Shown: in pieces, positions 36,951 through 48,773 of the stretch | Layout: each line of letters starts with the position of its first letter | Position numbering within the stretch: the stretch's first letter is position 1 | Source of the DNA: CAVQOB01 sp963714325 | Lineage (GTDB): Bacteria > Pseudomonadota > Alphaproteobacteria > Rhizobiales > Hyphomicrobiaceae | NCBI GenBank assembly: GCA_963714325.1 | Contig: CAVQOB010000008.1 | Coordinates: 655,929-719,928 of the forward strand | Reading direction: 5' to 3' | DNA length: 64,000 bases | Notes under the pieces: generated by a model | Databases searched by the model: none | Seen by the model: the letters and a program-made list of their open reading frames with translations, nothing else | What the model was told of the DNA's origin: nothing | Made by a program: the position numbers and the translations under genes

Positions 36951-39900
36951 ATGACCAAGCTCGCTTCGATGGTGACAATCGACCGCCGGTTCGCGCGTTC
37001 GGCACGGCTCGATGCTGATCTCAATGGCACGCCGCCGCTGGTTGGCTATGTTATGCAAGCAAGCATCGCCAAGGCTCTGACGACACTGGCTGACAGCCAA
37101 TGCGACAGCCACCAAGGCGCTTATACTTGGACCGGACCATATGGCGGTGGTAAGTCCAGCGCAGCACTGCTCGTCGCCAATCTGGTTGCTGGGACCAAAG
37201 GCAATCGCAAGATCGCGCGCGACATTGCTGGTGAAGCACTTACCCGGCTCTATACCGAAGCGTTTCCCGAACCCAAAGGGCGCTGGAGCATTGTCGCGGT
37301 TACCGGCAGCCGGACCCGCTTGCGTGACGCGATCGTCGAAGCTGCGACCGCTCGCGCTCGACTGGAGCTCGGCGCAAGCCGCTGACTTTGGCGCAACCGA
37401 CGACGCCCTGATTGCCGCGCTGATTGCTGGTGGCGAAGCTGCGTCGAGCGGCACGCTGCTGATCCTTGACGAACTCGGCAAGCTGCTCGAGCATGAAGCG
37501 CTTGAAGGCGGCGATGTGCATTTTTTGCAGGATCTCGCCGAGCGCGCGACGCGCAGTAAGGGTCGGCTGGTCGTCATCGGCATTCTCGCACCAGTCGTTC
37601 GAGCAATATGCTGCGCGTGCCGCGCCGAGATGCACGTCAGGAATGGGCCAAAGTCCAAGGCCGTTTCCAGGACATCGCCTTCCTCTCCGGGGCCGATGAG
37701 ACGGTGGCGCTACTCGGGCGCGCAATCACGGCTGAACATCCAGCCGATGCTGTCGAGCGCGCTGAGCTAGTTGCCGAGGCAGTCGCTAAGCGCCGGCCGA
37801 CAGAAGTCGGCGTTCTCACCAAGGCGCTTGCCGATACTTGGCCGCTCAACCCCGTCAGCGCCTTGTTGCTCGGGCCGATCTCTCGAGCGCGCTTTGCGCA
37901 GAACGAACGCAGCGTATTCGGTTTTCTGAGCTCGGCCGAACCGGCGGGTTTCCAGGAGTTTCTCGAGCATGCCGACGAGGGCAGCGGCACCTACGATCCT
38001 GCGATGCTATGGGATTATATGGCCGCCAATTTCGGCATGTCGCTCGCTGCCGGCAATGACGGCAGTCGCTTCAGCCTCGCCTATGAAGCGATCGAGCGAG
38101 CCAGCGCAAAGGGCAAGGCCTGCATGTTGCGCTGACCAAGTCGGCGGCTATCATCGAATTCTTTCGTAATGGCTCTGGCCTTGCGCTCGCGGATGATTTT
38201 CTTGAAGCAGCTGTGCCGGGCGCAACGCCCGAAGGCGATCAAAGCGGCAATCAAGGATCTGCTCGATTGGGCGATCCTGATCCGTCAGCCCCGGCTTGGC
38301 GGCTATGCGCTGTTTGCTGGCAGCGATTTTGATCTTGATGAAGCGATAGGCCGCGCAGTGGCGCCGGTTGATCACTCCAGCTCGAGGGCATTCCGCAGCG
38401 GGTCGGTTTCGGCTTTGCGGCTGCCAAGCGGCATTATTTCATGACCGGTGCCCTGCGGACTTTCGAAATCGCGCTTCAGGTGGTGACGCCCGACGACGAC
38501 GTCGATGGCCTCGTCGAACGCATCCTGGCGCGTCCGCAACGAGGAAGCGGGCTAATGCTGTTGTTGCTCGAGCGATGGCACGTTGCCGCGCCAGGCGACC
38601 GACGCGCTCACTAAAGCGACTGCGAAGGCGCTTAATGGCGAGTGGGCGCGTGATTGCGCTCGGCAGTGCCAGCGAGAGCTTCGCGCTGCGCAATGCGGCG
38701 GCCGAGCTTATGGCAGTCGAACGCGTATTTCGCGAACATCCTCAACTTGAAGGCGACCGCATCGCCCGGCGCGAGATCGCGGCGAGGCAGTCGCGCTGCA
38801 TCGACGAATTGCATCGTAAGCTCGAAGCAGCGCTAGAAGGCGCCAAAGTGGTATCTCTCGCCGGCGCCCGGGTAAGCTCGCATAGCGAGCCGCTTGCGGT
38901 CATTGCCAGCATGCTGGCCGATGTTGGCTTTGCCAAAGCGCCGATCCTCAAGAGCGAATTGCTCCAGCGCGACAAGCCATCGTCAAATGCAATGGCGGCG
39001 CTGCGTGACTTGGCTCATGCGATGGTCGGTGGGCTTGAGCCCAAGCACAGCTCGGCATGACGCAATATCCGGCCGAGCTCGGTCTTTATCTGACCGTGCT
39101 CAAGCCGTTTGGGCTGCACCGCGAGATCGAGCCAGGCCGTTTCGATTTTGCCGAGCCGGATGACAGTCGCGAAGGCAAGTCGCTGCAACCGGCTTGGGAC
39201 ATGCTCGATCAGGCTGGCGACGAGCCGCTCGACGTGATCTACGCGCGTTGGTCAGCGCCTCCTTTTGGCATCAAAGGCGGGGTCATGCCGGCACTAGCGT
39301 TGGCATACATGCTCGCCAACCGCGATACGGTGGCAGTCTATATCGACGGGGTCTATCAGACGGCGATCGACGATGTCGTCGTCGACCGACTGCTCCAAAA
39401 GCCCGGCAGTTTTCGCTTGCGCCACATCGATCGCTCGGTGCGTGAGATGGCGTTTCTTAGTGGGCTTGCCAAATTGCTGAACGTCACCGAGAGTAGCGCG
39501 TCGCTGCCGATCGCTGCCGCGCTGTTCCAGCGTTTTGAGGCGTTGCCCAATTTCGCGAAGCGAACTTGCGCATCGATGCCGATGCGCGCAAAGATTCGCG
39601 GGGTTGTGATGAAGGCCGACGATCCCGAGCGGCTGTTGTTCGATGATCTTCCCGCCGCGCTCGGCGATCGGCTGTCGCCTGATGTGATCTACGACGCCAT
39701 CTTGGCGGCCGAAGCGAGCTATCCGGCGCTGCTGGATGAACTGCGCGTCGCACTTGGGCGGGCGCTCGGCATCGACCACCGGGATTTTGGCGGCATCGCC
39801 GAACGCACCCAGCAGATCCGTGGCATGACGAACGACTATAATTTCGACGCCTTCGCCGATCGCGCGGCGGCAATCGAACAGGGCACCGGCGATATCGAAA

Positions 39901-40266
39901 GCTTGGTCAGTGTGCTGCTACACCGCCCTGCGCGAAACTGGTCGGACCGGGACCGCGAAGAGGCGCTGACCGAAATTGCGCGCTACGGCCGACGCTTCCG
40001 CGAACTCGAGGCGCTTGCGGTGGTTCGTGACCGTCGCACGCACACCGAGGCGTTGGCGCTGGTGGTCGGCCTCGATCCCCTTGCGCCCCCCTCATGCGCA
40101 GCTTCATCCTCAACGATCAGGAAAAGATGGCCGCGGCGGGCATGGCGGACAAGCTGGTTGCGGCGCTGCGCGCGGACAAAAGAGGCAGTCGCTTCAGCTG
40201 GCGGCGCTAGCGCGCGCTGTGGCGACACTGGCCGCCGAAACCGAAGATGAGGCGGAAGCGGCATGA
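36951..40266 (+). CDS. sspC: Phosphorothioation ATPase (SspC-like), frameshifted; possibly two genes
   Basis: Large P-loop ATPase of about 1100 residues once frames are joined. Near the N-terminus MTKLASMVTIDRRFARSARL and LNGTPPLVGYVMQASIAKAL; Walker A TWTGPYGGGKSSAALLVANL; Walker B GTLLILDELGKLLEHEAL; sensor-like KGRLVVIGILHQ. The C-terminal half contains YPAELGLYLTVLKPFGLHRE, WDMLDQ, and AELMAVERVFREHPQLEGDR. Frame changes near 37355, 37590, 38125, 38370, 38540, 40090 and 40180. At 39057 an ATGA stop/start overlap could separate a second gene (39057-40266), but reading LGMTQYPAELGLYL across it looks continuous, so one gene is preferred. Overlaps sspD by 4 bp. Confidence 0.75.
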
Positions 40267-41104
40267 CGAACGAACGCCATATCCTGGGCATATCGGGCGG
40301 GCGCGACAGCGCCGCGCTCGCGGTCTACATGCGGCAACACCAGCCGCAGCTGCCACTCGAATATTTCTTCACCGACACGGGCAAGGAGCTGCCGGAGGTT
40401 TATAGTTTCCTCGACAAGCTCGAAGGATTTCTCGGGCAAGCCGATCCAGCGGCTTAATCCCGATCGCGACTTCGATTTCTGGCTCGATGAATATGGCAAT
40501 TTCCTGCCCTCGCCGCGCACGCGCTGGTGCACCCGGCAGCTGAAATTGCGCCCGCTCGAGCAATGGCTGAGCGAAGATCTCGAAGCCGGCACCACGGTCC
40601 ATAGCTATGTCGCGATCCGTGCTGACGAGCCGAGCCGAGAAGGCTATCAGGCCACCCATCCCAATATGCGCGTGCATTTTCCATTGCGTGAGGCCGGAAT
40701 CGACCGCGCAGGCGTGCTCGAAATTCTCGACCAGTCGCGATGTCGGCGAGCCAGAATATTATAAGTGGCGATCGCGTTCGGGCTGCACCTTCTGCTTCTA
40801 TCAGCAGAAGATCGAATGGGTCCGGCTTTCTGAACATCATCCCGACCGGTTCGCCGAGGCCATCGAATATGAGAAGACCGCGCTCAAGGACGGCTCGCCG
40901 TTTACCTGGAGCCAGGGCGAGAGCCTGACGGAGCTGATCGCGCCCGACCGCGTCGAGCAGATCAAAGCGGACTATGAGAAGCGCCGCGAGCGTCTGCGCC
41001 GCAATCGCCGGGTCAACCCGCTTTCAGCGAACACCGCCGAGACGATCGACGACGTCTATGGCATCGACGAGGGCTCGAGCAGCTGCGTGATCTGTCACAA
41101 GTAA
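40263..41104 (+). CDS. sspD: PAPS-reductase-like ATP pyrophosphatase (SspD/DndC-like), frameshifted
   Basis: Adenine nucleotide alpha-hydrolase-type enzyme that activates DNA for sulfur insertion. PP-loop ILGISGGRDSAALAVYMRQH, then LEYFFTDTGKELPEVYSFL, RTRWCTRQLKLRPLEQWL (Cys and basic residues of the family) and SYVAIRADEPSREGY. The iron-sulfur-type cysteines lie in RSGCTFCFYQQKIEW and the final SSSCVICHK. Indels near 40440 and 40738. About 280 residues. Its TAA at 41102-41104 directly abuts the stop of the convergent kinase gene. Confidence 0.9.
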
Positions 41105-41964
41105 TCACGCATCAATTGCTGCTTCAATAGCGGCAGCAAAAGCCACCCCATCGGCCGGCCTTCGAGACTTTTGGTGTTGAAGCGCACGCTGGATTGGCTC
41201 GAACAATCGAGCGGGCCCTGTCCAGTCATCGACCGTCAGGATGCCACATGGGTGGCGACCCGTGGCAACGTACCAAAACACCGAGGCCAACTGGAAAACG
41301 TCTGACGCCTGACAGATCACATCACCCTGTCCCAGTCGTCGATTATGAGCCTCGGGTGACAGCCAGTATTTAGGTCCGATCGCCTGATCGCTCGGTGTAA
41401 GATCGAGTTCGGGTCTGTCGGAGAACCGACAAAGGCCATAGTCACTCAAAAGCCATCGATCGCCGGATACGAGAATGTTCTCAGGCTTGATATCACGGTG
41501 AATCGCTTTGGCATGTAGGTTCGCTAGGCCCCGCGCAAGTCCACGAAACTGGCCGACATATATCTCTGGCGGAATGCGGGACTTCGAGGCGATGTCCGAC
41601 AAACTGCCGTCTGCAATCTCCATGATGAGGAATGGGCAGCGTATACCACGTGCTCCGCCCGAATGGCGAGTTCCTGCCGGTCCCGCGATATCGCACGATG
41701 TGCTCGTGCTGCAGCTCCTTGAGGAGCCTCACCTCGCGATAAAACCGCTTAAGAATCCGGCCGACGCGGCTGCATGAGAAACTTGATCGCATATTCGGTA
41801 CCGGAACTGCGCTCGACGCATCGAAACACCGACCCGTTGCCACCGCGGGCGATCCAGTCGCCGAGCGAATACGAACGGCCATCTTCTGCGACGAGGGCAT
41901 CGTCAATTTCGAAGTAGCGGCCTTTCCCGAGTTCGTCGGGATCAAAGTAAATCAGGCTGGTCAT
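41105..41964 (-). CDS. Hanks-type Ser/Thr protein kinase, frameshifted
   Basis: About 285 residues, kinase domain only. Glycine loop IARGGNGSVFRCVERSSG, catalytic Lys in EYAIKFL, REVRLLKELQHEHIVRY, then MEIADGSLSDIA, catalytic loop AIHRDIKPENILVSGD, a DFG variant SDYGLCRF, and SPEAHNRRLGQGDVICQASD as the APE-like segment with the conserved Asp. RD-type, so activation-loop control is possible. Indels near 41765 and 41640. No transmembrane or PASTA part. Last gene of the sspF-G-H-DUF262-kinase operon. Kinases occur in other defence systems (Stk2, PglW), but not, to my knowledge, as a standard part of Ssp. Confidence 0.85.
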
Positions 41965-43253
41965 CGTCGGCCACGGAAGGTCGTTGGATGATCCGCCAGT
42001 CAGCAAGCTGGGCAGCGCAGCAGCTATGGATCCAGCAGACGTTATAGGTCTGAAAAACTACTTCGCCTGGGCCCCACGCCAGAAGAGCACCATCGCGTAC
42101 GTCGACGAGCCCGGCGCCGGCAGGACATTCGTGTTCAGTCGGCGGGCACATGCCCCCGCCGTCAGCCTTCGCATAGTCGTCCATCAAGCGATAGAATATG
42201 GCGCTGTCGTCACCGGTGGGCGGGGAAGCGCGATAGGTCCCAGCTAAGATAGCTTTCAGAAAATCTGCGCGCCAGCGGCGGCTTGACGCTGAGTTGGCCT
42301 GAGAGACGCATTTGATCGCATATTCGCTGAGAATGTCGACCTCTGCCTCAGGTCGGATCCCGTAATCCAGCCCACGAAGGTCCTGCACTAACGCCTCGAG
42401 TGGCTTATCGTCGAGCCGATGTCCTTCCTGCTGAAGCTCGTCGATAGCGACGAAGAGGCTGTAGAAATCAGCCTTCTGCCGAAAACGTGTACCCTTGATC
42501 CCGCCCTGCCATTGGGCAAATATCTTCGTGAGATCAGCGAGTACATTTCCAAAACGCGCCACGATGGCTTTGCAACTCTCCAGCGGCCAAGCGGTGTGCG
42601 CGATGTAAAAATCATCAAGCCGATCCTTCTTATCCTGAACGCCATCGATCAGCGCCGCGAGAATTTCGGAGATATATTCGGCATCGGCGTAGCGCCTGCG
42701 ATCCGTCGCCGTGAACACGCCTGCTTCTTCGAAGAACTCAGAAACCGACAATTCTTCAGCGACGTTCAGAAAATCTCCTGGAAAATCGGCTCGGCGGAGC
42801 TCCTGTCGCGTAAGAGGAACCGTGTATTTGTTCACGCGCATGTAAACGTCCCGGACCTCGCGATCGCTGGGATTGTCCGCCTCATTGAAATCGATGCGGT
42901 AGCGGAGAAAATTATCGGTCTCGGTCTCATTGAAGTCCGAGAAGCGCTTGCCGAGGAAAGGGCCGGAATATGGTGGCTCAAGAACGAATTGGTCGCGCAG
43001 GAAAGCAAGAATTGTTGAAATTCGCTGCTGACCGTCGATCACGACCCGATGAACGCTTCCCACTCTTGATCGTCTTAGCCAAGAATACCTTTGGCAGCGG
43101 AATGTCGCTCAAGATCAAATCGATCAGCATGATCTTCGCGCTCTGTGCCCACACTTCCCGGCGCTGAAAATCGGGCTGGAGTTCAAGCCGGCCGGCGTCA
43201 CTCCAGTCACGCACATCAGCAATTGGGTGAGGACTTATGTTCCAGTGAACCAT
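41942..43253 (-). CDS. DUF262 (GmrSD N-terminal-like / ParB-fold) protein, frameshifted
   Basis: About 400 residues. N-terminal DUF262: ISPHPIADVRDWSDAGRLEL, QPDFQRREVWAQSAKIMLID, and after an indel near 43060 the nucleotide-site motif RVVIDGQQRISTILAFLRDQ. Then VYMRVNKYTVPLTRQELRRA, and an alpha-helical C-terminal region. DUF262 binds and hydrolyses NTP in GmrSD and SspE; SspE senses phosphorothioate and nicks DNA with a C-terminal HNH (DUF1524). No HNH signature could be found here, and the last 60 residues, with MCPPTEHECP, may be frame-shifted. The true stop may be before 41990. Lies 42 bp after the sspH gene. Confidence 0.8.
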
Positions 43254-43295
43254 TTCTCAAATGCACCTGCGTTCTGACGCCTCCTTTCGAAGAGG

Positions 43296-46200
43296 CTATT
43301 TGCTACTGTTATCGCTCACGATGATAGCGTCCACCGCTGCGTCGATGTCATCGTCCGACAGGAACGGTGCCTGCGCATAGATGATCGCGGGCTCTCCACT
43401 GAGCCGCGCAGCAAGATGCCCGAGGCCCAGCAGCTGTTCTGCACCCTTCACACCAAGCGCAATCTCGGATGTTCCGACGCTGGCAACCTTCAGGATCAGC
43501 CGATTGCCGAGATTGTCGCGCAGCTGCATCGGCATGACATTGGCATCGGGCCGCTGCGCAGCAAAAATGAGGTGCATTCCGGCGGCGCGCGCTTTGACGC
43601 CCAGTCGTGAGACATTCGAGGTCACTGCAGACTTGTAGTCTTCGGTCAGCATCCACTCGGCGAACTCGTCATGGACCAGGAACACGTACGGCAGCCGTTC
43701 GGACGGCGCGGCCTTGGTGTTGAACGACCGGATGTCGCGCGCGCCATGCGCGCGAAACAGCTCGTAACGCCGCTCCATCTCGGCAACGAGACCTTCCATC
43801 ACTTCGACGGCTCGGGTCTGCTCGACAATGACCCCACCCTGGAGGTGCGGCAGGCGTTCGACGGCCGCATAATCAACGCCCATTTTCGGGTCGATCAGAT
43901 AGATGTGGGCGAGCTGACTTGAGTTAGTCGCGGCGATGTCGAGCAACAGCGCCTGGATCAACACCGACTTGCCCGAACCAGTCGCGCCAGCGACGAGCGT
44001 GTGCGGCTCGTGCTGCTGTCCGCCGGCAAAGGGGCCACCGAGGTTGAGATAGAGGATCTCGCCATCGAGTTCCTTGAGCCCGAGGACGAACGATGTGTTC
44101 ACCCCGGCCGCGTTGCGATTGACCTCGCGCCGGCCCCAGACATCCCAGAGTGACACCAGCTGGCGTTGTGGGCGTGCGACGCCAACCACGATCTCACCGG
44201 GCAGTGGCGAGACCGAAATCAGCCTTAATCCATGCGTCGTGAGCAACGCCGACTGGCGCGCTTCGATGTCTTCGACGCGAAGTCGATCCGACCCCATAAA
44301 GCGGATAAGCGCTGCGTTTGGCGTCAGGCGCGTTGCAGTGATCTTGGCCTGAAGATTATAGTTGAGCAGTGCCGAGCGCAGCTTCTGCGCCGTCGCCTCA
44401 AGCCAGGTCTGCGCCTCGGCCGACTCTTCATGCGCCGCTTCGGCACGTGACTGGATGAGTGCTTCAATCCGCGTGCCGGTGACGGGTGCGCCTGGCTGAG
44501 ACGTCTTTTGCGCGGCAGTCTCAGGTTCAGCTTGGGTCTGCGGGGCCGAAAACAGGTTCGTCAGAGACTTTGGACGCGTTGACTACCGGATGCGCTGCAA
44601 ATGGCTCGCCCGCTGCTCCGACTGGTTGCGGTGGGCTCGGAACCGATGGCGTGCCGGAAGCTGCGATGTCCGCTGACGCACCATCTGACGCACCCCCGCT
44701 ACCGGGTTCCTTGGGTTCCGGCTCCTCGCTGGCTATGCCGCCTTCGGGATCACCGTCATCATCGTCCTCATCATAATCATGGGCGATCGGCTTGCTCGCT
44801 GGGCCGCTAGTGTCGCCAACCTCAATGGTCTTGGTCCACTCGACACGCGGCGCCGGGTCTTGGAAGTTCAGCGTATCCCAGCTGTGATTCTGCCCAAGGC
44901 CCGCGCGAATCGGGCCGAGTGGCGTGCGCGCCTCATAGGCTTTGATAAGCTGACGCAGGCCTTCGCGGGTAAAGCTCTCCTGCAAGCCACCCTTGATCCC
45001 GGTCAGCAACTCCTGATCGCCGTGCGAGCTTCCATCGCCGGCGGGTCCGGAGATGAATATGTGCGAATAGCCGCGCAAATCTATTGGCACCACGCCACGA
45101 CGGATGCCGTCGCGAACCCTTTCAAGGAGATTGGGTTGACCAAGCGCCGCAGTGCCGTCGAGTAGTAGATCGGCGATCCGCGAGAGCCAAAGATCGCGAT
45201 CGAGGCGGCCCGGGTCGCCGAACAAGGCGTCGTCGATCCGCGCCACCGTTTGCCGAAGCTGGCTGCGTGACTTGCGACAAGCTTCGGCCAGCGCCCGACT
45301 GGTCGACATATTTGGCTTCGGTGACGATCGCGCGAAGCTGCGGTTTGCCCTCGGCATCGGTCGAGAGGCTCAGGCCGAGAATATCTGCAATGCCCTCTTC
45401 TTTCTGACCAAGCCATTCGGCATAGTCGTCGAGCAGGAACCAGGCGACTGCCGCTGCCCCACCCATTTCTTCGGCTATCAGGGCGCGGCTCAGGACCAGG
45501 CCGATCAGCTCGCCAGCCGATACACCGCGTTTGGCAGCGCGCAGGACGATATCGCCGGAGATGGCGTTTGCATCCTCAATCATGCGCTTTGCAAGAGCCG
45601 CTAGTCGCGCATCGTCGAGTCCGAGCGAAAGCTCGGTCAACCGCCGCAGCACTAGGACATGCAGGATACGCAATTCAGAAGTCGAGGACACGACCATATT
45701 GCGGCCATGCGTACGCTGACGCCGATAGCGGATGACGTTGATGCCTTGCGCGGCAAGCTGCCGCTTATCGAGCAGATCATCATAGGTCGCAACCCATTCT
45801 GCGAGCCCATGCACTTCCTCGAACATCGCCTTCAGACTGCCGTCTTGGAACGATATCTGGCGTGCGGGCAGATAATGCTCGTCGGGTGCATGGGATTGGC
45901 GCCGGACGACGTTTGCGACAGCGTCGACATAGGCCCAGCCGGCATCGGGCTGGCGCGGACAGGTGAGATAACTCGTGGCCTTGAGCTCGTCCTCCGAGGT
46001 GACACGGCGATAGGACCATCGAGCCGGAACATGTTCGAGCAAACTTGGATTATCGCCGATCGCCGGAACCGGGAACCATTGCTTCACGCGCTTGGCGCGA
46101 CACAACATCGTGCAAGAAGGCGACATCGATTTCGCGCGTTCCACCGCCGCCTGTCGTTCCGCTGTCCAGCATCACGCCAATGCGCAGTTTCGACATGAAG

Positions 46201-48767
46201 TTGCGTGAAGTCTCACTCACCACGACCGCATCGGGATCGCCTTCGGAGCGCTCAAGAAGCTCAGTGTATATGCGCGCGAGACGTGAGCGATCGCGGTGGC
46301 GCACTAGAACATTGCAATGCATCTCGTCCTGATCCTGGACAGAGCCCAGCGCATTGACGGTGGCGAGAGGCAGCCCTGCTGCATCGCAATTGTAGAGCAT
46401 GATACTGAGGTTTGAGCGCTCATGTGGCTGCAAATCGAGATATCGTTCCAACAAGTTGCGGATTTGCCTGGGAAGCCTCGAGCGGATCGACATCGGTCGT
46501 GGCTTCGGACGGATCTCGGACCGGACGCTCGACCAAACTATAGTCGTTCACGGTGCTGGTCTCAGCCAACAAGATCGCTTCGCCCGCGTCATAGCCGACC
46601 GCGATCTCAGGGAAGAGCGGATGGGCGAGCTCGTCGCGCAGATCGGCGAAGAATAGACGGGGATCGCCGAAGTTCACATCAACATCGGAGAGGAGATAGT
46701 CTGCAAGGCCTGCAACCGAGCGCATTTTCGACGCGCTCGCGGCAAGCCGGAGCGGGTGCCATGGCGCAACAATGGCCGAAGGCCTCCGCCGATCGACGCG
46801 GACGGTCCCGATGCTTAGAAGCGGCTCCCACAGGTCCCGGCGATTAAGGTCGCCAACCGCGTGCACAAGTAAGGCGCCAAGCAATGCGCCATAAGCGTCA
46901 GCCTGTGCGATCAACGTGCCCGAGGCGTAGCCCGAGCTTTGCAGCGCCGTGAGCGCCTCGCTATAAAGTTCGGCGAAATCGGGTCCAAGCGGCCTCGATC
47001 GCCGTGAACCTGCAGTATCGATACGCCCGCCGTCTCGTGCTGACTTCAGCGCCTTGGTGAAAAGCTTTGCGATATCATCGCCGGCGTTAGTGCGCGGGAC
47101 CAGAGTGCCCGCATCCTGGCCGAATGCAGGCTGCAAGGTGCCGACATCAGACAGCGACACGGCCTGCAGCGCGCCTTTGCGACTGACAGGTAAACGCGCG
47201 ACATGACTGCGTACGAAGGGGCGCTTGAGCAATCGCCCGATGTCCTTCGGTAGTTCGAGCCCAATCACGCCTGGCTGGCCCGACCAGACTAACTGCACGG
47301 TCGCACGTTCACTACCGGCGGACAAGGCGATGTCGAATTTAATCTGGATCGCGCCCCGCGCGGTCGACTCGTTTCGGCGATATTTCTTTTGCCGTGCCTT
47401 GGCGCGATCAAGGAGCTCTTCATAGGCGAAGAGGTGCGGCACATCCCACTCGACTGCCGGGCCGATCAAATCCTTGAGTCCGCGATACCGTAAGCCGAAT
47501 GACAGCCCGACATCGGCGTTGAGATCGAGGAACTGGTTGCGTGTGCGCCGCGAAGACTTGATCACCAGCTTGCGCGATCCGCCAACAAGATTAACTTGTC
47601 CGAACAGCCGTTCGATCGCGCGCAGCAGACCTTCGAGGAAATCCGTGCACTCGATCGGGCGACCGAAGATAAACCGTTCCCATTTGACGCGCAGCGACTT
47701 GTCCTGACCGAGATCGTCACGGTGGGCCTCGAAGAAGTCACGGTCGTCGTCGCGGGTTTCCTTAAGAGAGCGAGTCTTGAGGGTGGTAAGATAGTCTTGA
47801 TCGGCCGTGCTCAACCTGTCGGGCAGCGTGAAGTCGAAGAAGTTTATCGTTTCTTGGGCGAATGACGTCTTCTTGAGCTTGATGCCCGAGAAGAGTTGGA
47901 GAACGCTCTGACCTTCCCATTCGAAGCTCGCCAGCGCTTCGGCCTCAGGTCCCCACCCGGGCGCAGTATCGATAAAGGCATGGATCGCTGCATGGACTTC
48001 GGCCGGAATGTCCTCATGCACCTCATCAAATTGGCTGCGCAGTTCCTCGCTCTCAATTATCTGCCGATTGGGACGCTGCTTAACCAGCAGCGGTTTGCGG
48101 TCGGAAACGAGCTTCTCAAAAGTTTTTTCCAGCGCCGCGGCTGCTCGCGATCCTTGTCGCCAAGCCCCATAAAATAGCCACTGTCGCGTGGCAAACGCAG
48201 GGCCGGTAGTGCCCATCCTAAGGCACCGCAACCGGAACGGCCTCGGTCTCGATCCGCTCTCGCGTCATCGCGACATAGGTGCCAATTTGATGCAGCGTCC
48301 AATCATCAGCGCTGTTCAATCCTTTAAGGGCAGCTTTCCAACCTTTGTCTGACCTTCGCTCGAGCCCCACCCAGCCGCCGCGGCATCGACCCACGGACCG
48401 GATTCCTCGGTAAGCTGCTTGGCCCCAATCAACGTCACGTCCCCAAGCGATGCGCCCTGATCGTCGTCAGTGTTCGCCAACAACATCGCCGGCTTGTTAC
48501 AAGCGGAGTTGCGGACCCGTACCGTGCGCTCATCGGTGATACCGACTCGGGCAACCCAAACGGTCCGACCAAATCGCGGGGCAGCGCAATCATCAGCATT
48601 GTCGCGGTCGCCGGGTCGGCAAGCAACGCGCGCGTAATCGCCGCGACTTGTTCGCCGGTCAACCGATCGAGCAGATAGCGCGCGAGTTCATCGTCAGGCG
48701 TCAACGCCTCGAGGCGAAAGCGGATGGAGGTCGCGCCGGCGGCGCCAATCAGATCTGACGGGGTCAC
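43296..48767 (-). CDS. sspH: DptH/SspH-type FtsK/HerA-like motor of the phosphorothioation restriction module, frameshifted
   Basis: About 1800 residues when frames are joined, in line with DptH. GTG 48767 opens with TPSDLIGAAGATSIRFRLEA; the long N-terminal part has no recognised domain. The C-terminal 330 residues are a FtsK/SpoIIIE-type motor: Walker A TLVAGATGSGKSVLIQALLL, LIDPKMGVDYAAVERLPHLQ, Walker B PYVFLVHDEFAEWMLTED, MHLIFAAQRPDANVMPMQLR. A Glu/Asp-Pro-rich linker (YDEDDDDGDPEGG) precedes it. Indels near 48540, 48230, 46490, 46120, 45360 and 44540. Starts 6 bp after the sspG stop. In DndFGH/SspFGH systems H is the large subunit of the complex that damages unmodified DNA. Confidence 0.8.
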
Positions 48768-48773
48768 GCGGCT

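Noticed and set aside
34841..43253. BREX or DISARM system
   Set aside because: The SspC-type ATPase and the PAPS-reductase-like protein recall BREX genes, but there is no PglZ, no PglX/BrxX methylase, no Lon-like protease and no DISARM helicase; DUF4007 plus cysteine desulfurase fits SspABCD.
41942..43253. Canonical SspE
   Set aside because: Only the DUF262 half is recognised; length is about half of SspE and no HNH/DUF1524 residues could be read.
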